64,000 nt of DNA from Nitrospiraceae bacterium. Its GTDB lineage: Bacteria > Nitrospirota > Nitrospiria > Nitrospirales > UBA8639. Shown one piece after another: positions 27,578-35,699 of this stretch; position 1 is the first letter of the stretch, and every line of letters begins with the position of its first letter. The notes beneath the pieces were generated by a model. That model was not told the DNA's origin. It saw nothing but the letters and a program-made list of their open reading frames with translations, and did no database searches. The translations under genes were made by a program, and so were the position numbers. The stretch is from positions 62,001 to 126,000 of the forward strand of contig JACKFF010000001.1 of the NCBI GenBank assembly GCA_020632595.1, written 5' to 3'.

Positions 27578-28063
27578 CCAGGTAGGTCTTCGGATGGTTC
27601 TTCAGTGAATTGTCCCGTTAATCTTGTTGAACCCAGCCCCTCGCACATATCTCGCAAGCCTTCATTCCTCGAATCAAACTTGGCTAGCCTTCAGGCCATG
27701 TGGATATTATTTTACCCCACCACATACAGCCATGAAATTTGACTGAGTTTTCAGACTTCGCTCAAGGCACAACATCTACGTTCTCGCCCATGTCTTGACC
27801 GACTCTGTCATCCTGAGCAGCGCGAAGGATCTCGCTCAGGCCACCCGATCAATCCTTGACAAAGCTTGTGCATTACTCAAGAATCCCCCCTCATCGAGGC
27901 CGACCTCTTTGTGTGGACGGGAGTTCCACGGTAACATTGAAATGCAACGATCATGTCGGTATTTTCAGAAAATACGATGGCGTGTTATAGAAATTGGCAG
28001 ATCCGGCTCTTATGCGGATCCGCCTAAACATTGTTCAGCCGATCACGACTGAGAACGGATGTT
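27578..28063. other. intergenic region upstream of the TIR-like gene
   Basis: No supported gene. At 27806-27835 the sequence GTCATCCTGAGCAGCGCGAA resembles a common dispersed intergenic repeat (from memory). The TIR gene's own start has only a weak GGATG site. Confidence 0.4.
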
Positions 28064-28834
28064 ATGAAGAAGCGCCTGTTCGTAGGGTCAGCGAGCGAGA
28101 GCTTGGACGTGGCGTATGCCGTGCAAGAAGAACTGGATCGTGCACTGGAGGTAACAGTCTGGACGCAGGGGATCTTTCAGCCCTCTCGCACGACAATGGA
28201 GTCCCTGACCGAGCAGCCGAAAAGGTTTGATGCTGCATTGTTCGTTTTCACACCAGACGACGCCGCCATCCTTCGAGGCCTGCCCAAATGTGTTGTGCGG
28301 GACAACGTGATCTTTGAGCTTGGGCTATTCGTGGGAGTACTGGGCAGACACCAGACATTCATTCTTCTCCCGAGGGACATAGGCGACCTGCATCTTCCTT
28401 CAGATCTGGCGGTTATTACGCCGCTCGACTACAACCATCAGCGTGCTGATGGCAACCTCCTCGCAGCTGTGGGGCCAGCATGCAACAAGATCAAGAAGGC
28501 TCTCATCCCAGGCTATGGCAATACAGTGGGTACGGGCGGACACGACGCGCAGTCATTGGAACGACTCCTGGTGAGTCAGCCCTATAGACTCGTGTTCAAT
28601 CCCACAATGAAGGCGTCGAAGCGTATCGTCTTCGGTCCGGACGGGGTCATTGTGGAAGGCAACAACCGAAACGAGCACAAGTGGCGACTGTTTAGGAAGA
28701 AGCTGGAATTGTTGAAATTGGACGGGAGAGTGCACAGCCGCTTTGAGTATGATGCAGACTCCGACCAATGGAAGCACACGAATGAGAGCGACACTCTTTC
28801 GATTAAAGGCCAGTACATCGAACCTGAGCGATAG
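28064..28834 (+). CDS. TIR-like nucleotide-binding protein with unassigned C-terminal domain
   Basis: A 256-residue protein. Residues 1-155 fit the TIR-like domain of the predicted nucleotide-binding family PF10137 (also called CAP12/Pycsar-type TIR): KKRLFVGSASESL at the start, FDAALFVFTPDD in the middle and RDNVIFELGLFVGVLGR, whose Glu corresponds to the catalytic residue of NAD-cleaving TIRs. The last 85 residues form a separate, probably beta-rich domain (RIVFGPDGVIVEGNNRNEHKW, then SRFEYDADSDQW, DTLSIKGQYI). Known relatives of the TIR part act as NADase effectors in anti-phage systems; here no cyclase, STING or sensor gene is adjacent, so a defence role is inference. Repeat copy A begins 22 bases after its stop. 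Confidence 0.75.
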   Translation: MKKRLFVGSASESLDVAYAVQEELDRALEVTVWTQGIFQPSRTTMESLTEQPKRFDAALFVFTPDDAAILRGLPKCVVRDNVIFELGLFVGVLGRHQTFILLPRDIGDLHLPSDLAVITPLDYNHQRADGNLLAAVGPACNKIKKALIPGYGNTVGTGGHDAQSLERLLVSQPYRLVFNPTMKASKRIVFGPDGVIVEGNNRNEHKWRLFRKKLELLKLDGRVHSRFEYDADSDQWKHTNESDTLSIKGQYIEPER

Positions 28835-28855
28835 GCGTCACAAAATGCAGTCTGA

Positions 28856-29532
28856 GGGGGGTCAGGTCCTCCAAACATCTATATTTTAATTCGGGACCAT
28901 CGGAACTGGTCCGGGTCGACTCCCATGCCTGCTTCCCCTGCGCAAGACTGACTTGTATCCCAAGAAGGAACCGGCAACTTCTTGATATCTTTTTGTGCCG
29001 GGGTTCGTTCCCGCAGAACAGAACATGGCACCGATACCATCTCTTCTCAATGATTCAATTGCTCCTTGCTTCACTAGGCTCCTTTGGCCCTGTGGCGAGG
29101 CCACCGAATTCCAATTATGGGTCTGATCTTCTAAGACGAATCGGCAACACAAAACTTCGATAGATACCACGGCTAGAGAACCCGACTTACACACCTTCCC
29201 AAAGTCCGACGCCTGCTGACAGGCTCAAGGAACGGACGCTCTGGTGATTCAGCAGACCTTGTCTGAGCCCTTCGCCAGGACTCAGGACAGGCTCCCCGAG
29301 TTGGTCGCCTCTTAAGGCTCGCGTCTGTCCCATCTAATGAAACCTGTCTGGGCGTCACTGGCTTTGGCCACTTTTGCCGGAACAAAAATGGCTCGTTCGC
29401 CGGGGCGAAACCCGGCAATACCAATTACCACTTGGACACTAAAGGTGGTTCAACTTATGTCCCATGTTCCAACAGTTGAGGAAGGTGATAAACCAAGATG
29501 GATTCCCCAAAACACGTGTCGGGAAAGACAGA
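28856..29532 (+). repeat. hairpin-module repeat, copy A
   Basis: Begins GGGGTCAGG 22 bases after the TIR stop. The left arm is cut short (28990-29016, then unrelated sequence); the right arm is complete at 29360-29422 (GCCGGGGCGAAACCCGGCAA near its end). Between them is one nested-hairpin module, 29206-29358, whose inner loop carries an insertion (CCCTTCGCCAGGACTCAGG). The tail ACTTGGACACTA...CCATGTTCCAACAG is shared with copy C. Frames that look like short proteins here are chance readings of the repeat. Confidence 0.8.
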
Positions 29533-29710
29533 GAAGACACTACGTTTGTGAAATGGCTTTTTTTTCCACGCTGAGGCGGGGAAGACGGGCACTCAGTTCA
29601 AACAGACTATTCGGCAGTGAGTATATTGCCATGGAAATTAGAGCCACCCATTCGCAGGCATCTGTCTCACCCTTCTTGTCAGGGTAGTCGAAGTGGGGTA
29701 TTCTTCCACT

Positions 29711-29950
29711 ATGCCCAGTGAACAACTGTTATCCCGCATCACGATTGATCCTCAGATTTGTCACGGCAAACCCTGCATCCGTGGGCTGCGGTATCCGGTC
29801 GATTGGTTATTGGAACTCATGAGCAGCGGCATGTCGAATAAGCAAATCTTAGGCGACTATTCGGACTTGGAGGAGGCTGATCTTCAAGCCGCCTGTGCGT
29901 TCGGGGCACGACTAGCGCGTGTACAACGAATTGAGCCGGTGGTGGGGTGA
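29711..29950 (+). CDS. DUF433-family antitoxin
   Basis: A 79-residue protein with the DUF433 pattern: RITIDPQICHGKPCIRGLR, then VDWLLELMSSGMSNKQIL and DYSDLEEADLQAAC. The family has a helix-turn-helix-like fold and is the usual antitoxin partner of DUF5615 PIN-like proteins. Its stop overlaps the toxin start as GTGA. ATG at 29711 chosen; a GTG at 29693 is in frame. As antitoxin it would neutralise the toxin and probably repress the operon. It begins about 180 bases after repeat copy A. Confidence 0.88.
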   Translation: MPSEQLLSRITIDPQICHGKPCIRGLRYPVDWLLELMSSGMSNKQILGDYSDLEEADLQAACAFGARLARVQRIEPVVG

Positions 29951-30300
29951 AATTCCTTGTCGATGCGCAACTACCCCAATACCTCGCTAAAGAATTGACG
30001 CGGGCCGGTTACGACACACTCCATACCCTAGACCTTCCACACGGGAACCATACGCGGGACGAAGAGTTGGCCGCCCTTGCCACTCGCGAGGATCGCATCC
30101 TGATTACCAAGGATAGTGACTTCGTCACCACCTTTCATCTCCAACACAGTCCACCCAAGCTCTTACTGGTTTCCACCGGCAATATTGATAATGCAGCCCT
30201 CCTGCAACTGTTCCTCACAAATCTTGTTCACCTGGAACGCGCGCTCATCGAAAATGATTTCGTGGAACTAGGCCGAACGGCACTCACTATCCACGGATAA
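29947..30300 (+). CDS. DUF5615 PIN-like toxin
   Basis: A 117-residue PIN-like protein, GTG start in a 4-base overlap with the antitoxin gene. Acidic residues expected for a PIN nuclease are present: D6 in FLVDAQLP, D38/E39 in TRDEELA, and D56/D58 in ITKDSDF. It should cleave RNA when free of its antitoxin; the target is unknown. Length is normal for DUF5615 and the frame is intact. Repeat copy B begins 8 bases after the stop. Confidence 0.88.
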   Translation: MKFLVDAQLPQYLAKELTRAGYDTLHTLDLPHGNHTRDEELAALATREDRILITKDSDFVTTFHLQHSPPKLLLVSTGNIDNAALLQLFLTNLVHLERALIENDFVELGRTALTIHG

Positions 30301-30307
30301 AGGAGGC

Positions 30308-31076
30308 GGGGTCAGGACTTGCAAACATACATCTTTCAAATCACGACCATCTGAGCTGGTCCAACCGGGTTGGCTCCCATGCCTTCTTCCCAGGGGAAGG
30401 ATAACTGATATCCCAAAAATGAACCGGCGCATTCGTGATATCTTTTTGTGCCGGAGTTCGCCCCGGCAGGCGAGGTCCTTTTGTTTCGGCAAAAGGACCC
30501 AAAACCATGGTGGCCGTGGCGTGGCCCTTCGGGTGCCCTGCGCCGTGGAGCCGACTTCGGCGGCGCGCAAACTCGCGGAGCCTGTCCTGAGTTTTTTCGA
30601 AGGGCTCAAACAATGCGCGCCTTCACCCGAACTCGGCTCCACGACTTGGCCTCGCCACAAGGCCACGGGATTCTGTGTTGCTCTAATCTTCTGGAACGAA
30701 CCTCAGCAACATCAAAACTTCGATAGATACCACGGCTAGAAAACCCGACTTACACACCTTCCCAAGGTCTGGCGCCTTCCGCCCGGCCCGGACGCTCAGA
30801 TCATCCGGCGGGCCTTGTGTGAGCGCAGCGAGTTGGACCGCCCTCCAAAAGGTCGCGTTTACTCATACAAATGAGGCCGGATAGGGAATCAGTGGTTTTG
30901 GCCACTTTTGCCGAAACAAAAGGACCTCGCCTGCCGGGGCGAAACCCGGCAATACCAATCATCATGTAGACACCATAGTTTGGAATACTAGGGCACAGTC
31001 TTGCATCTGTCACCAGGCATTGATTGAAAAACCCAAGATAGATTCCCAATAAAAAAAGTTGGGAATGACGGAGGGA
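30308..31076 (+). repeat. hairpin-module repeat, copy B
   Basis: A full copy of about 770 bases. Left arm 30443-30504 and right arm 30894-30956 are inverted repeats of about 62 bases with few differences (core CCGAAACAAAAGGACCTCGC). Left module: CGTGGAGCCGA (30544-30554) pairs perfectly with TCGGCTCCACG (30633-30643). Right module: loop TTGTGTGAGCGCAGCGAGTT closed by GGCGGGCC/GGACCGCC with one mismatch; outer stems are partly decayed. The end carries the small inverted repeat TTCCCAA/TTGGGAA. Several short frames inside are not genes. Confidence 0.85.
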
Positions 31077-31167
31077 AAAGTAGAGGGATTCGTCGGGTTA
31101 TGTCGTTTTGAGGAGTCGTGTTGTTTTGGGAAGGAACCGTCTGAACTTGAGGCTTTCGATAATGAGA

Positions 31168-31379
31168 TTAGAGATCCTCAGAATGCAGCCCGGTAGTTTT
31201 GGCAATTCGAGCCAATATTTTTGGTCCTAGAGTTTCGCCATCATGAAACGCAAACACGACGTTTGGCCATCCTTCCCGTGTGAGGATTTATGCGACCCGG
31301 TTTGACGTTTGATGCGCCACCCGAGCCTGAGAAGTGCCGCCAGCACCCGTTTTGCTGACGTCGATGCCCATTGACTCAT
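31168..31379 (-). pseudogene. hicA: hicA toxin gene with a one-base frameshift
   Basis: From the ATG at 31379 the reading gives SAKRVLAALLRLGWRIKRQ, then TGSHK, the HicA double-stranded-RNA-binding fold with its catalytic His. After that Lys the frame runs to an early TAG. Adding one base in the AAA run restores ILTREGWPNVVFAFHDGETL, then GPKILARIAKTTGLHSEDL and a stop at 31168, the complete HicA ending. So a single A is missing. Total length with the base would be 70 residues, normal for HicA. Its ATG overlaps the hicB stop as ATGA. It is either inactivated, a sequencing error, or (less likely) a slippage site. Confidence 0.8.
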
Positions 31380-31597
31380 GCGCCAACAAAAGAGACGTTC
31401 ATCAATTCGTCCGGCGCTACCTCACCGTGATCTAATCGGTCAGCTAACACACGCAAAGCCAAGGCCTGCACGGCTACCAATGCGTATTCCCTGGTTGACA
31501 CGTAGGCGATCACCCCCGACAGGGCAGCAATCTCACCAATCCATCGCCCGTCATCTTCCTGCTCAAGTTCAATTTTGAAGGATTCTACATTCGACAT
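31376..31597 (-). CDS. hicB: HicB-like antitoxin
   Basis: A 73-residue protein with the HicB partial RNase H-like fold: FKIELEQEDDGRWIGEI, a short turn, ALSGVIAYVSTREYALVAVQ and helix ALALRVLADRL. The C-terminal DNA-binding domain seen in longer HicB is missing, as in many short forms. AAGGAGGAG lies 8 bases before the ATG. It comes before hicA, the reverse of the usual hicA-hicB order but known for short HicB types. The antitoxin is intact while the toxin frame is broken, which is the expected direction of decay. Confidence 0.8.
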   Translation of the reverse strand: MSNVESFKIELEQEDDGRWIGEIAALSGVIAYVSTREYALVAVQALALRVLADRLDHGEVAPDELMNVSFVGA

Positions 31598-32061
31598 GGG
31601 GTTCTCCTCCTTATGACATCACTTCGGATATTATCACACTGCCCTTCTTCAGGTAGTGGGAAACTTTCCTCGGGATGAGGAAATTTGAACAAGGCCGGAA
31701 CTGTAAGAACGAGATTCCAATTATGGTCTGATCTTCTGATACGAATCGCGCCAACACCAAAGCTGCTCCTGCGGCTTTGGAACGTGGTATGCGCACAAGC
31801 CCAACTTTATGGCGGGGTTAGTGGTTAGGATCTCCCCCGCCGCTTCATGCTACGTACCCTTTGCCCTTTTTTGGAACACTCCCCACCAACCGGTTAGGGA
31901 AACGCGCCTCATCTTGGCAACCCTTCCGCCCACGTATGCCTCTCCTAACTAACTAGTTTCTTAGAACTTTTCCGCGTATCTCCATACAGGCATTTCTTTT
32001 GCTCGTCTTAAATCAAAGATGGAATGGTTGGCCCTGTGCTAACGACCCAAAAGGGGTAGCG
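31598..32061. other. intergenic region with fragment of the hairpin-module repeat
   Basis: 31693-31795 matches part of copy C (GCGCCAACACCAAAGCTGCT, GGCTTTGGAACGTGGTATG), including the small hairpin AAGCTGC/GCGGCTT-like stem. The rest, up to the leader peptide of the outer-membrane gene, shows no gene and no clear promoter. It presumably contains the divergent promoters of hicBA and the barrel protein gene. Confidence 0.6.
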
Positions 32062-32097
32062 ATGAAAAAGCGAGTGCATAAAATTCTGACCGGATGA
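32062..32097 (+). CDS. putative 11-codon leader peptide coupled to the barrel protein gene
   Basis: AAGGGG precedes an ATG 6 bases on; the minigene reads MKKRVHKILTG and its TGA overlaps the downstream ATG as ATGA. The barrel gene itself lacks a ribosome site at its ATG. The same design is seen at 16071-16100. The N-terminus MKKRVHKIL could also be the relic of a signal peptide start displaced by a frameshift, which would make this part of the next gene. Confidence 0.4.
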   Translation: MKKRVHKILTG

Positions 32098-32846
32098 AGG
32101 GAAGGCGGCTTTTTGTGCAGGGCAAAAGATTGTCGAAATATTTTCTAATCTGGTTTCTTATCATGGGAGTGAACGCAGGATGGACTCCTTCTGTTCGGGC
32201 AGAATTCGAGGTGGATTTCTATGGGGGTTTGGCCAAGACGGAGAATGGTCAAGTGGAAGGGCAGGTGCGAAATGTGCCATTTTCAGGGAGTCCCGTCACT
32301 ACTTCCAAAGATCTCAAGGAGGATGCGAAATTCAAAAATGCCTTGACGGTAGGGGGACGCGTGACCTACTGGACGAAGACCATTCCCTGGCTAGGCGTGG
32401 CGTTTGATGGCTCGTATTTTAAGGCTGACGCCAAAAACGCCAATATTGAGATTCCCGTTTATGGGTTCTCCCTCTTGATGATGATGCGGTATCCCTTATT
32501 CCCGAATGAACAGTTTCCTCAGGGAAGGTTAGAGCCCTACTTTGGGGTCGGTCCCGAATTCGGTTTTTCTAAAAGCACTGTTGAGTTCGAAAACGATGGT
32601 GGCAAAACCAAGATTAAGGAAAACATGGATGGTTTTGGTGTTGATGTACGAGGGGGCATGTTGTGGCGTCTACATCGACATTGGGGGATCTTTACCGAAT
32701 ATCGATTTACGTATTTAGATATAAACGATAAGTCAATTCCCAGGGATTATAGTCGTCAGAATGAGGAGGGCACCATAAATTTTGAAAATCTGGGAGCCAA
32801 ACTGACCACACATTATTTCCTGGTGGGTATTTCCTTTCGCTTTTAG
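32094..32846 (+). CDS. outer-membrane beta-barrel protein
   Basis: A 250-residue protein. It starts with a signal peptide (basic start, LSKYFLIWFLIMGVNAGW core, cleavage likely after SVRA). The mature part alternates polar and hydrophobic residues in about eight strands ending in Phe, with PYFGVGPEFGFSKST, GIFTEYRFTYLDI and the terminal YFLVGISFRF, typical of OmpA/OprF-like eight-stranded barrels (OMP_b-brl). No OmpA peptidoglycan domain is present. A structural or adhesion-type role is likely; no specific function can be assigned. Repeat copy C starts 66 bases after the stop. Confidence 0.8.
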   Translation: MKGRRLFVQGKRLSKYFLIWFLIMGVNAGWTPSVRAEFEVDFYGGLAKTENGQVEGQVRNVPFSGSPVTTSKDLKEDAKFKNALTVGGRVTYWTKTIPWLGVAFDGSYFKADAKNANIEIPVYGFSLLMMMRYPLFPNEQFPQGRLEPYFGVGPEFGFSKSTVEFENDGGKTKIKENMDGFGVDVRGGMLWRLHRHWGIFTEYRFTYLDINDKSIPRDYSRQNEEGTINFENLGAKLTTHYFLVGISFRF

Positions 32847-32911
32847 TGATTGAAAGGCTATCCTTGATAGCGACCCTATGAACCTAAATAAGCCTACCCA
32901 GAGAAGTAGTT

Positions 32912-33690
32912 GGGGTCAGGACTTGCACGCATACATCTTTCAAGTCGAGACCATCTGAGCTGGTCCGGCCGGAGCGGCTCCCATGTCTGCTTCCCTGGGC
33001 AAGACTGACTTGTATCCAAAGTAGGAACCGGCGCCTACTTGCTATCTTTTTGTGCCGGGGTTCGTCCCGGCAGCCGAGGTCCTTTTGTTTCGGCAAAAGG
33101 ACCCAAAACCATGGTGGCCGAGGCGTGGCCCTTCGGGTCCCCTGCGCCGTGCAGCCGACTCCGGCGGGGCGCAAACTCGCGGAGTCTACCCTGAGCCATG
33201 TCGAAGGGCTCAAACAATGCGCGCCTTCCTCCGCAGTCGGCTACACGACTTGGCCTCGCCACAAGGCCACGGGATTCAGTGTTACTCTAATCTCCTAAGA
33301 AAAATCGCGCCAACACCAAAGCTGCTCCTGCAGCTTTGGAACGTGGTATGTGAAAATTCACTTTCCCTTTCCCTCTTTGCCTTATCCGACGCCTGCTGAC
33401 AGGCTCCAGGGACGGACGCTCTGGTGATTCAGCAGACCTTGTTTGAGCGCCGCGAGTTGGTCTGCTCTCCTAAGGCTCGCGTCCGTCCCATCTAATGAAG
33501 CCTGTCTGGGCGTCACTGGTTTTGGCCACTTTTGCCGAAACAAAAGTGGCTCGTTCGCCGGGGCGAAACCCGGCAATACCAATAACCACTTGGACACTAC
33601 AGTTGGCTCAACACATACCCCATGTTCCAACAGATATTGAAGGGAGCAAAACAAAATGGATTCCCAAAAAAGAATGTGGGAAATGACGGG
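32912..33690 (+). repeat. hairpin-module repeat, copy C (best preserved)
   Basis: Begins GGGGTCAGG. Left arm 33047-33110 and right arm 33518-33580 are inverted repeats. The left module (33113-33275, read on the minus strand) has stem AGCCGACT/AGTCGGCT at 33153-33160/33235-33242. The right module has four nested perfect stems: GACGCC/GGCGTC (33388/33509), GACAGGCT/AGCCTGTC (33398/33499), GGGACGGACGC/GCGTCCGTCCC (33409/33479) and AGCAGACC/GGTCTGCT (33431/33459), closing the 20-base loop TTGTTTGAGCGCCGCGAGTT (33439-33458). Apparent short proteins in this stretch are spurious. Confidence 0.88.
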
Positions 33691-33746
33691 GGAGGAATGA
33701 GCGGAGAAGCCAGAAGTTCACGCAATCCACCGGCGTTACACACCCT

Positions 33747-34661
33747 TTAGGTAGGTGCATCTGCGCACAAATGCTTCTCAAGGAACTCTCTCACTCGCAC
33801 CTCATATCGAGGTCCCTCCAGCCCATGGGCAAAGCCATGGTCAGCCCCCCGGACAATCCAGAGCGCTGTCTTTTCGGGATCGGCGTTGGCGTAAATGGTC
33901 CGCGAATGCTCAAGAGGGATCTGCGATTCGGCATCCCCATGGATAATCAGCAAAGGGGTGTTAAGATTCCGCACGACTTCGGACGGGACCGCATCATTGA
34001 CTCGTACACCCAGGAAGAGCCGGGCATAGAATTTTGTCAGTGCGACAAGCGGCCATTTCGTGAAGCCCGGAAAGAAGAAAAACTGCCGGGCAATGAGTCC
34101 TTCCAGAGTGCCATAGGGACTATCGGCCACAATGGCTTTGACATCGGGATGCCGAGCCATGATGAAGGCTGATGCGCTCATGGAAAACCCCAGCGCCCCG
34201 ATTCGTTCCGGATTCACATCGCCCCGGCTTTTGACATACTCAACGGCGGCATGGACATCACGGGTTTCTAATAGACCCGCCGTGGTATAGGCACCATCAC
34301 TCTCACCGAAATACCGGAAGTCAAACAGGAGAAGATGAAAGCGGGGATGCAGGAAGAGCGCATGCCGAAGGATATTGGCTTTATCAAAAGGATAGCCATG
34401 GCCCACCAGGACAGTCCCGCACGTATTCCATGCCATCCCTCCTTGGCGCCATGATTCCCGTGCTGCAGAGGCTGTGGGAATAAACCACCCTCTCAGGGTT
34501 AACCCATCAGAGGTGGGGAATGAAACCGATTCGTAGTCCAACCCGTAGCGCTTGGGGTCATCATCCGTTTGAAATCTTGGCGGATGCACACCCAGCAGAA
34601 AATTGAACAATGGCAAGACAACTATAAGCCCAAGGATCCAATACAGCAATTTCCAGCTCAC
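33747..34661 (-). CDS. membrane-anchored alpha/beta hydrolase
   Basis: A 304-residue protein with an N-terminal membrane anchor (about residues 5-24) and an alpha/beta-hydrolase fold. The nucleophile is S160 in LGFSMSAS (GxSxS form), the acid is in IIHGDAES and the His in GADHGFA. The oxyanion region is VLVGHGYPFDK. It resembles S9/S33-type or BAAT-like hydrolases; the substrate cannot be read from sequence. GTG start, 7 bases after GAGGAGA. It stands alone between repeat copy C and the vapBC-type pair, on the minus strand. Confidence 0.82.
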   Translation of the reverse strand: MSWKLLYWILGLIVVLPLFNFLLGVHPPRFQTDDDPKRYGLDYESVSFPTSDGLTLRGWFIPTASAARESWRQGGMAWNTCGTVLVGHGYPFDKANILRHALFLHPRFHLLLFDFRYFGESDGAYTTAGLLETRDVHAAVEYVKSRGDVNPERIGALGFSMSASAFIMARHPDVKAIVADSPYGTLEGLIARQFFFFPGFTKWPLVALTKFYARLFLGVRVNDAVPSEVVRNLNTPLLIIHGDAESQIPLEHSRTIYANADPEKTALWIVRGADHGFAHGLEGPRYEVRVREFLEKHLCADAPT

Positions 34662-34815
34662 AGGATTCTCCTCAGGGCCAAGAAAAGCTCTTTATTCAAG
34701 GATGACATATAAAGGAACCAGGAACATTTTCGAAACCGTGACGGGATTGGGCTTATTTCGTGACCCGGAGAATTTGCAAGATTTAAAGCTCACAAACCGG
34801 CTGATCAGCAAATGC

Positions 34816-34984
34816 CTAGGAGTCTGTCGGACTTAGGGGATCGAAAGCGAAAAAGCGGCTGAGCGAGGCCAGATTGTGACGATTTCGCAGGCCCATAGTG
34901 GGACTATGGGCCAAGAAAGCGGTGGAATATGGACCGCTGAGACACTTTTGCAACCGATTCTTCCTACGTCCGACAGGCTCCTAG
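34816..34984. mobile_element. 169-bp MITE-like element abutting the toxin stop codon
   Basis: Terminal inverted repeats CTAGGAGTCTGTCGGAC (34816-34832) and GTCCGACAGGCTCCTAG (34968-34984) differ at one position. In the centre a perfect hairpin GGCCCATAGT/ACTATGGGCC sits at 34890-34912. No coding capacity. CTAG at both ends fits a 4-base target duplication of the YTAR kind used by IS5 relatives, but no such transposase is in the window. The TAG stop of the PIN toxin (34981-34983, minus strand) lies inside the right CTAG. Confidence 0.7.
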
Positions 34985-35412
34985 AGAGCAATATGACGGA
35001 CGGTTACGTTCTCGGCTCTGGCGGCCTGAAGCAGCTGACTATCGGAAGACACAAGTAGGGAGGGCTCGCCGACCAATTGCTGAAGCTGGAGGACGGAAGC
35101 AAGATGGATCGCATCCAGAGTCCTGAGTGGGTGTCGTTCAATAAGCTTGGCAGACAACATAATAATTTCTTCATCGAGCTGGACTCGAACGAACGCCGGC
35201 CAATCACGTTTAAAGAGATCTATGACTGTACGATAATGCCCTGCAGGAAGAAATCGCTCTCGCACACGGCGTCGCAAAGCGGAAAAGATTTCAGAATACG
35301 TGATCATGGAGGTGGCGTGAGGCAAATCTTGAGTTCGAAGGGCAAGCACTTCCTCACTTCCCACCTCAGCGAGGAATTGCTTCACCAGCGCGCTCGTATC
35401 CCAATAGATCAC
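34981..35412 (-). CDS. PIN-domain toxin (VapC-like)
   Basis: A 143-residue PIN ribonuclease with the full set of acidic residues: D5 in MIYWDTSALV, E41 in TYSEIFSAL, D100 in LDAIHLAS and D124 in VSSDSQLL. GTG start overlapping the antitoxin stop (GTGA), so the two are translationally coupled. It should cut a specific RNA when released from the antitoxin; target unknown. The stop codon lies in the end of a MITE-like element, so the C-terminus may have been shortened or altered by that insertion, though the length is normal. Confidence 0.88.
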   Translation of the reverse strand: MIYWDTSALVKQFLAEVGSEEVLALRTQDLPHATSMITYSEIFSALRRRVRERFLPAGHYRTVIDLFKRDWPAFVRVQLDEEIIMLSAKLIERHPLRTLDAIHLASVLQLQQLVGEPSLLVSSDSQLLQAARAENVTVRHIAL

Positions 35413-35699
35413 GTCGCGCGCTCACGGTCCTCGATCACCGCTTGAGCCGCGGAAGGCCCCTTGTAGGGTACAGGCTTGAGTCGCGTGGCCAATTTACGTG
35501 AAGGGAGACAGATCTTACCCTGTGCAGCCAATTGGGCCAGCCGCCCTTCCCGGGTCAAGACCAGTTGATCTGAGGTGATGTGGTGAATCACCGCAACAGG
35601 TTGTCCCCTATCGGTCACGATCACCTCCTCCCCTTTTTGGGTCAGGCGCAAGTAGTGGGTGAGACGGTTCTTCAGCTCTTTAATGCCGACTGTACTCAT
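35409..35699 (-). CDS. Phd/YefM-type antitoxin
   Basis: A 96-residue antitoxin. The N-terminal DNA-binding part has the Phd/YefM signature GIKELKNRLTHYLRLTQKG, then VIVTDRGQPVAVI; the C-terminal half, rich in Lys, Arg and Pro, should wrap the PIN toxin. It precedes the toxin with a 4-base overlap, the usual order. The ribosome site is weak (GGGATTG). Autoregulation of the pair is expected from the family, but I do not see an operator palindrome that I would name. Confidence 0.85.
   Translation of the reverse strand: MSTVGIKELKNRLTHYLRLTQKGEEVIVTDRGQPVAVIHHITSDQLVLTREGRLAQLAAQGKICLPSRKLATRLKPVPYKGPSAAQAVIEDRERAT

Noticed and set aside
30341..30726. Short frames on both strands within repeat copy B (and similar ones at 32884-33399, 33382-33686, 29173-29687, 38681-39024)
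   Set aside because: They follow the repeat sequence, appear on both strands of the same hairpin arms and have no ribosome site or protein features. They are readings of the repeat, not genes.
34816..34984. Possible tRNA or small structured RNA in the hairpin-rich MITE
   Set aside because: Inverted ends and CTAG flanks fit a MITE better; no cloverleaf can be drawn.
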